A program made the position numbers and the translations under genes. The notes under the pieces are model-generated. The model ran no database searches, had not been told where the DNA came from, and worked only from the letters and a program-made list of their open reading frames with translations. A stretch of 57,792 nucleotides of DNA from Paenibacillus sp. SY21-1 (GTDB taxonomy: Bacteria; Bacillota; Bacilli; Paenibacillales; Paenibacillaceae), in NCBI RefSeq assembly GCF_005222705.1, contig NZ_STGF01000039.1, forward strand, positions 1 through 57,792, written 5' to 3'. Positions 54,040 through 57,792 of this stretch are shown here, piece after piece (position 1 is the stretch's first letter; each line of letters starts with the position of its first letter).

Positions 54040-55361
54040 CCTGTTGCTCCTCCTTCCACTGTGACCTTGATTTTACCTGTAACAACATCGTTTATTAGGG
54101 TTTTGCGGAGTTCTTTGAGCTTGTCAATTTGGGTGTTGATGGTCTCGACGGTATGATCAATGTGTGCAGTTTTTTGGTCTAGGTAATCGGCTATGGCTTT
54201 TTGTTCCTTATAATCAGGAATAGCAACTTCTAACGCAAAGAAGCTATCTGTATACAATCTTAAACGGGACTCAATTATTCCTGTTGAATTACGCTTAAAC
54301 TCCGCTATAGCCCTTTCAGAGCGAAATAAGTAATGAAAATACGCTGAATAAACTGACTTACTTGGAGTGTATACTGCATAAGAAGGACTTACTATTCCAT
54401 CAAATGGTGATATCCCAAGCCCCCTTTTCCAGGCAAGCATAATATTAATAACCAATTCACCAACTTTACAAATTTTGTATCCAACAAGTGTTTCTGCTCT
54501 TGTCAAGAACTGTTCTTCCTCTATGTTATCTTTTTTTAGTGTCACACCATTATATTCAGAAACTGAAAGCAATCTCTCTTCACCGGTTACACTCTTCTTT
54601 TTAGATTCCTCAAAGAGATCTTTAACACGTTTTGTATGCCAACTATGTGGAACTACCCCAATCCATTCAACTCCACTATCTTTCATCACAACGCTTTTAT
54701 CTAAGCCATAGGTTACAGTTTCGTTAATAAGTGATTGTTTAATATTTCCATACAAATTAGCTTTTTGGGTTAACAATTCTATTCTACGATCAATCCGTTT
54801 GGTTTTATCATCAAGGTAGTCCACAATAACTTTCTGTAATATATTATCGATAGCAATAATTTTAAACTGCTTAAGTTTTGAAGAGCTTAAATTTGCCTGA
54901 TTAGCTGTTTGTATCGCATTTGATCTACTGTAATTAATAAAATATTCGCTGTTTAATAGATACAACCAGTATTTACTACACTGATCCTTCATTACTTTGA
55001 GTCGAATTAAATATGATGCGAATGTTACATCTTCTCGGTCCTCTTCAACCCATCCAACCTTACCAACTAGTGCAATACTATTTGTCCTATTAAACAGTAA
55101 ATCATCTTTCTTAAGTAATAGATCCTTTGGCACATTATCAATAAATCTTTTCTTAGGGAATGTTATTTTCCCATCATTTATATCTCCCATGCCTATGACT
55201 TCGTAATCCCCAACCTCTTCAGTTTTCTCAGAAGTTCCATAAACGACATCACGTAAAACTTCTTTAAGACGCTTCACTCCAAACACTGTCGGCAATTCTT
55301 CAACCCACTCAACATTACTCTTCTGGTAATTGTCATATTTTTCAAAGGTGGCATTCCTCAT
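54036..55361 (-). CDS. hsdS: Type I restriction specificity subunit S
   Basis: The 441-residue product has the two-target-domain HsdS layout. TRD1 spans about 18-160 and TRD2 about 228-375 (from SGVEWIGVVPHSWHTKRVKD). Each is followed by a conserved helix (VIVDYLDDKTKRIDRRIELL and KAIADYLDQKTAHIDHTVET), which act as spacer helices. The subunit binds the bipartite DNA target and brings two HsdM. Both TRDs look intact, so a full bipartite target is expected. The ATG overlaps the hsdM stop by four bases. Confidence 0.93.
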   Translation of the reverse strand: MRNATFEKYDNYQKSNVEWVEELPTVFGVKRLKEVLRDVVYGTSEKTEEVGDYEVIGMGDINDGKITFPKKRFIDNVPKDLLLKKDDLLFNRTNSIALVGKVGWVEEDREDVTFASYLIRLKVMKDQCSKYWLYLLNSEYFINYSRSNAIQTANQANLSSSKLKQFKIIAIDNILQKVIVDYLDDKTKRIDRRIELLTQKANLYGNIKQSLINETVTYGLDKSVVMKDSGVEWIGVVPHSWHTKRVKDLFEESKKKSVTGEERLLSVSEYNGVTLKKDNIEEEQFLTRAETLVGYKICKVGELVINIMLAWKRGLGISPFDGIVSPSYAVYTPSKSVYSAYFHYLFRSERAIAEFKRNSTGIIESRLRLYTDSFFALEVAIPDYKEQKAIADYLDQKTAHIDHTVETINTQIDKLKELRKTLINDVVTGKIKVTVEGGATG

Positions 55362-57400
55362 AGTGATAGCCCCATCTCCAATTTCTTCAAATCCCCTTCA
55401 ATCTCATTAATTTCAGCTAAAATGTCCACCACATCTCGCAATTTTTCTGGCTTGTAGAAAATTTTATTAAAGTTAAGTTCAACACCAACAACGTTTTCTA
55501 AGTAGGAAAAAGGTTTAGTGATATATTGTGCCATGAAGGTTGCAATTTCTTTTTTATTAGCGGCTTCGTCCCTATGGAAGGGGATAATCTCGTAATCCTT
55601 CTGGTAATCGGGTGATAGTTCCACACTGATTTCAATTCGTTCTGGCTGTGTTTTACTAGCATTTTTATAGGCAGATTTTACAACGATTCTGCCACAACCT
55701 AGTAGCTCTTGTTTGCCATTCACTTCTTTAATTAAAGTATCTTGTTCAGAATCAAACCAATATTTCGCTGAATCAGTGCTGATAACCAATGGCTGTTCCT
55801 TATAATCTAAGGACGTGATATATGGCTTGATATCTAGCTCAAAGGCATCTGCTAAAGTGGTAAATTGGTCAGCATCAAAAGTAGTAATCACAAACTCAGT
55901 GAGTACACGATCTCCATCACTAAGTTTCGTCGGTATGAGCTTTTCACTCTTTTTGCCTTCTTTTAGCTTTGCTTCAATACTATTTCCGTATTTATCTACG
56001 TTGGTAAGCATAATCGCTTGTTTGTTGAAATAGAAATACTCCTTATCGAACACTTTAGCGTAATCAGTACTTTGGTAATGCGTTAGCGTTTCGACAATCT
56101 CTAAGCGACTGGCTTCATCCACTTCATTGCGTTTGGATCCTTTGTTCTTTTTCAATGGCTTGAATTTCTCACTGGCATTGATCAGCATCACTTTGTCCTT
56201 ATGTTGTGGCTTTTTATTTTTATTCAAAACCCATAGATAAGTGTATATGCCTGTATTAAAGAACTCGTCTGTCGGCAATTGAATGACGGCTTCAACTATG
56301 TCACTACCGAACATCCATTTTCGAATATTGCTTTCCGATGAGCCAGCGTCGCCACTAAATAAAGTTGATCCATTGTGTACCACAACCCCCATACCGGAGG
56401 AATCGAGCTTGGAAATAAGATGCTGCATGAATAACAATTGACCATCAGATACAGAGGGCAAATATTTAAATCTATCAGTCTTATCGTTTTCAATATCCTT
56501 CTGGTAACCTTTCCAACTCACACCATAAGGTGGATTAGCAATGACAACATCGAATTCTTCGTTGTAGAATTTATCTTCGACCAAGGTGTTACCATGCTCA
56601 ATCTTTGAGTCAGCACGAAAACGGCTTTCAATTTTAGCAAGAGCGTAGAGTGCATCATTCCAGTCTTGTCCGTATGTTTGCGTAAGTCGGCTAAATTTAG
56701 CATTAATACGGTCTTCCACTCCAAACAGTAAGTTCCCACCGCCACAGGTGCAATCATAAATCTTGAGTAGCTTATCGGACTCTTCAATTTTAGAAGCGAT
56801 GATTTCGGCAATAAGAGCAATCACATCGTCTGGGGTGTACTGCTCCCCTGCCGTTTCCGCCGAAATATCTGCCCATTTTCGCTTGATGTGCTCTTCAAGT
56901 GTAGTGATCTCCGAGTTATTAAATGGCTTTAGGTCGATCTCACTCCACAACTTGGTATAACCCATCAATACTTTCTTGGCTTTAAGCTTGGAAATAACTC
57001 CTTTAATATCGAGGAATTTTTCTCCTTCTGTTGCATCTACCCCCAACAAGTCTTTGGTTTCTCCGTCAAATCCATGTAGATAGGCATCAAAATCAATTTC
57101 GAAGGATTTGTCGTTCCTACAAATATCCGTGAGGGTTTGATTTTTCTCAAAAATATAGATGTTATAGCCTTGACCTTTATCTTTAATCATCTCATATAGA
57201 TCGTCTTTATGAATATTAGCAAAAGCTTCTTCACCGATTTCAGCCTTTAAATCATCAAACATCCTAACAAGTCGACTTTCAATCATTGTAAGTGCAAAAA
57301 AAGGCATCATATAGGACGGCCACTCTGATTCTTTAATCCCACTTCCTCGAAGTAGATCAGCAGTAGCCCAGATTTTGGATTCATATTGTAGAATGTTCAT
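55358..57400 (-). CDS. hsdM: Type I restriction methyltransferase subunit M
   Basis: I start at the ATG at 57400 (MNILQYESKIWATADLLRGS), the usual HsdM beginning, although the frame is open to 57526; only a weak AGAGAG precedes it. The 680-residue protein shows the SAM site DCTCGGGNLLFGVED (about 215-229) and the N6-adenine motif VVIANPPYGVSWKGY (NPPY at about 289-292). The long C-terminal part is typical of the larger HsdM class. It modifies adenine in the target named by HsdS. It is the first gene of the operon; a TATAAT-like -10 lies about 62 bases upstream (57462-57467). No LexA-like box is visible here. Confidence 0.93.
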   Translation of the reverse strand: MNILQYESKIWATADLLRGSGIKESEWPSYMMPFFALTMIESRLVRMFDDLKAEIGEEAFANIHKDDLYEMIKDKGQGYNIYIFEKNQTLTDICRNDKSFEIDFDAYLHGFDGETKDLLGVDATEGEKFLDIKGVISKLKAKKVLMGYTKLWSEIDLKPFNNSEITTLEEHIKRKWADISAETAGEQYTPDDVIALIAEIIASKIEESDKLLKIYDCTCGGGNLLFGVEDRINAKFSRLTQTYGQDWNDALYALAKIESRFRADSKIEHGNTLVEDKFYNEEFDVVIANPPYGVSWKGYQKDIENDKTDRFKYLPSVSDGQLLFMQHLISKLDSSGMGVVVHNGSTLFSGDAGSSESNIRKWMFGSDIVEAVIQLPTDEFFNTGIYTYLWVLNKNKKPQHKDKVMLINASEKFKPLKKNKGSKRNEVDEASRLEIVETLTHYQSTDYAKVFDKEYFYFNKQAIMLTNVDKYGNSIEAKLKEGKKSEKLIPTKLSDGDRVLTEFVITTFDADQFTTLADAFELDIKPYITSLDYKEQPLVISTDSAKYWFDSEQDTLIKEVNGKQELLGCGRIVVKSAYKNASKTQPERIEISVELSPDYQKDYEIIPFHRDEAANKKEIATFMAQYITKPFSYLENVVGVELNFNKIFYKPEKLRDVVDILAEINEIEGDLKKLEMGLSL

Positions 57401-57673
57401 TTTTGTGTTTTCTCTCTTTTCTCTTTGGAATTTATCGATCAAGATTAAACCTTTAGACCTAATTATACTACGTTCTTCGACAAGATAAGTGTATATTCCT
57501 ACTTTTTCAAGAATATAGGACAGCACTGTATAGTTAGAGTTACCTTCACATCAACATCGTAGTTCCAAATTCTATATGCGGAAACTCGATGCAAACGTAT
57601 AATCCGGTACTGCCTCCAGGTCTCCTTGTTGATCGTGAATTCCTATTGAAGTGAATGCGAGGTAGATTTTGTT

Positions 57674-57792
57674 TGTATACGGTAAGATAAAAGTACCCAA
57701 AATGATCAAATGAAAATCCCCAAAAAAATCGTGTAAAATTCCCCACTTTAATCGTGAGGAAATAGACCGAATCTAGCAACTCCGTTACCCTA
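57674..57792. mobile_element. Possible end of an IS21-like element (runs off the window)
   Basis: The stretch starts TGTATACGGTAAG and then shows repeated A-rich blocks with CCC (AAAGTACCCAAAAT, AAAATCCCCAAAAA, AAAATTCCCCACTTTA). Spaced repeats like this mark the transposase-binding ends of IS21-type elements. The transposase would lie outside to the right. No second end or target duplication can be seen, so this is tentative. The sequence from 57401 to here holds no gene that I can support. Confidence 0.35.

Noticed and set aside
34228..57400. BREX, DISARM or Dnd/Ssp systems in the defence island.
   Set aside because: Marker genes (PglZ, BrxC, DrmA/B, DndC/E) are absent; the genes fit pPIWI-RE, McrBC and type I restriction.
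57546..57779. The 77-codon minus-strand frame at the right edge.
   Set aside because: No ribosome site, odd composition, and it overlaps the repeated A-rich blocks of a likely IS end.
1..57792. CRISPR arrays, tRNA and rRNA genes.
   Set aside because: No regularly spaced repeats and no cloverleaf or rRNA sequence seen on reading both strands.

Overview
The window looks like a piece of a Firmicutes chromosome, most likely Paenibacillus or a close relative. This is inferred from strong AGGAGG-type ribosome sites, frequent TTG and GTG starts behind them, a CD3324-family gene, and the overall protein style. Almost everything is on the minus strand, and most of the window is accessory DNA. The left edge carries the start of an IS630-type transposase and the right edge sequence resembling an IS21-type end. 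No rRNA, tRNA or CRISPR array was seen.

Region 1 (1-6.5 kb) holds ordinary accessory genes: a TetR regulator divergent from a ketopantoate-reductase-like gene with a palindrome between them, a GNAT acetyltransferase, an APH-type phosphotransferase, and a CD3324-family protein. Among them are remnants, including a small gene split by a 162-bp MITE-like element flanked by TA. Removing the element with one TA restores the frame.

Region 2 (6.5-20.5 kb, visibly GC-richer) is one tightly packed nine-gene operon that I cannot match to a named system. In transcription order it encodes a UPF1/DNA2-like SF1 helicase, a large protein ending in a PIN-nuclease-like domain, a coiled-coil protein, an Hsp100-like AAA+ protein, a small radical-SAM activase-like protein, a thymidylate-kinase-like/nucleotidyltransferase fusion, a second P-loop kinase, a second nucleotidyltransferase, and a protein made of two tandem SAM methyltransferases. 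The combination suggests nucleic-acid end processing, most simply RNA cutting and repair (inference).

Region 3 (20.5-34 kb) holds an SDR oxidoreductase, a decayed NADAR-Nudix (ADP-ribose) pair, a two-gene unit with a zinc-ribbon protein, and a second unusual operon: a TPR plus metallo-beta-lactamase/beta-CASP nuclease, a GrpE-like protein, an Hsp70, a HEAT-repeat protein and a coiled-coil protein.

Region 4 (34-57.5 kb) is a classical defence island: a pPIWI-RE operon (PD-(D/E)XK-type protein, DinG/XPD-like helicase, pPIWI-RE protein, a YhaM-like exonuclease coupled by ATGA, and two small genes), an McrBC pair, and a type I restriction system (HsdM, HsdS, HsdR) followed by a 1433-residue DUF4145/sigma-region-4-like protein.

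A key observation ties regions 2, 3 and 4 together. The helicase operon, the beta-CASP/Hsp70 operon, the pPIWI-RE operon and the McrBC operon each carry upstream a LexA(DinR)-box-like palindrome (GAAC-N4-RTTY) with a similar 3' extension, 27-29 bases before a plausible -10 hexamer. The type I operon has none that I could see. This suggests that the two unnamed operons are damage-inducible and belong to one regulon with recognised defence genes.
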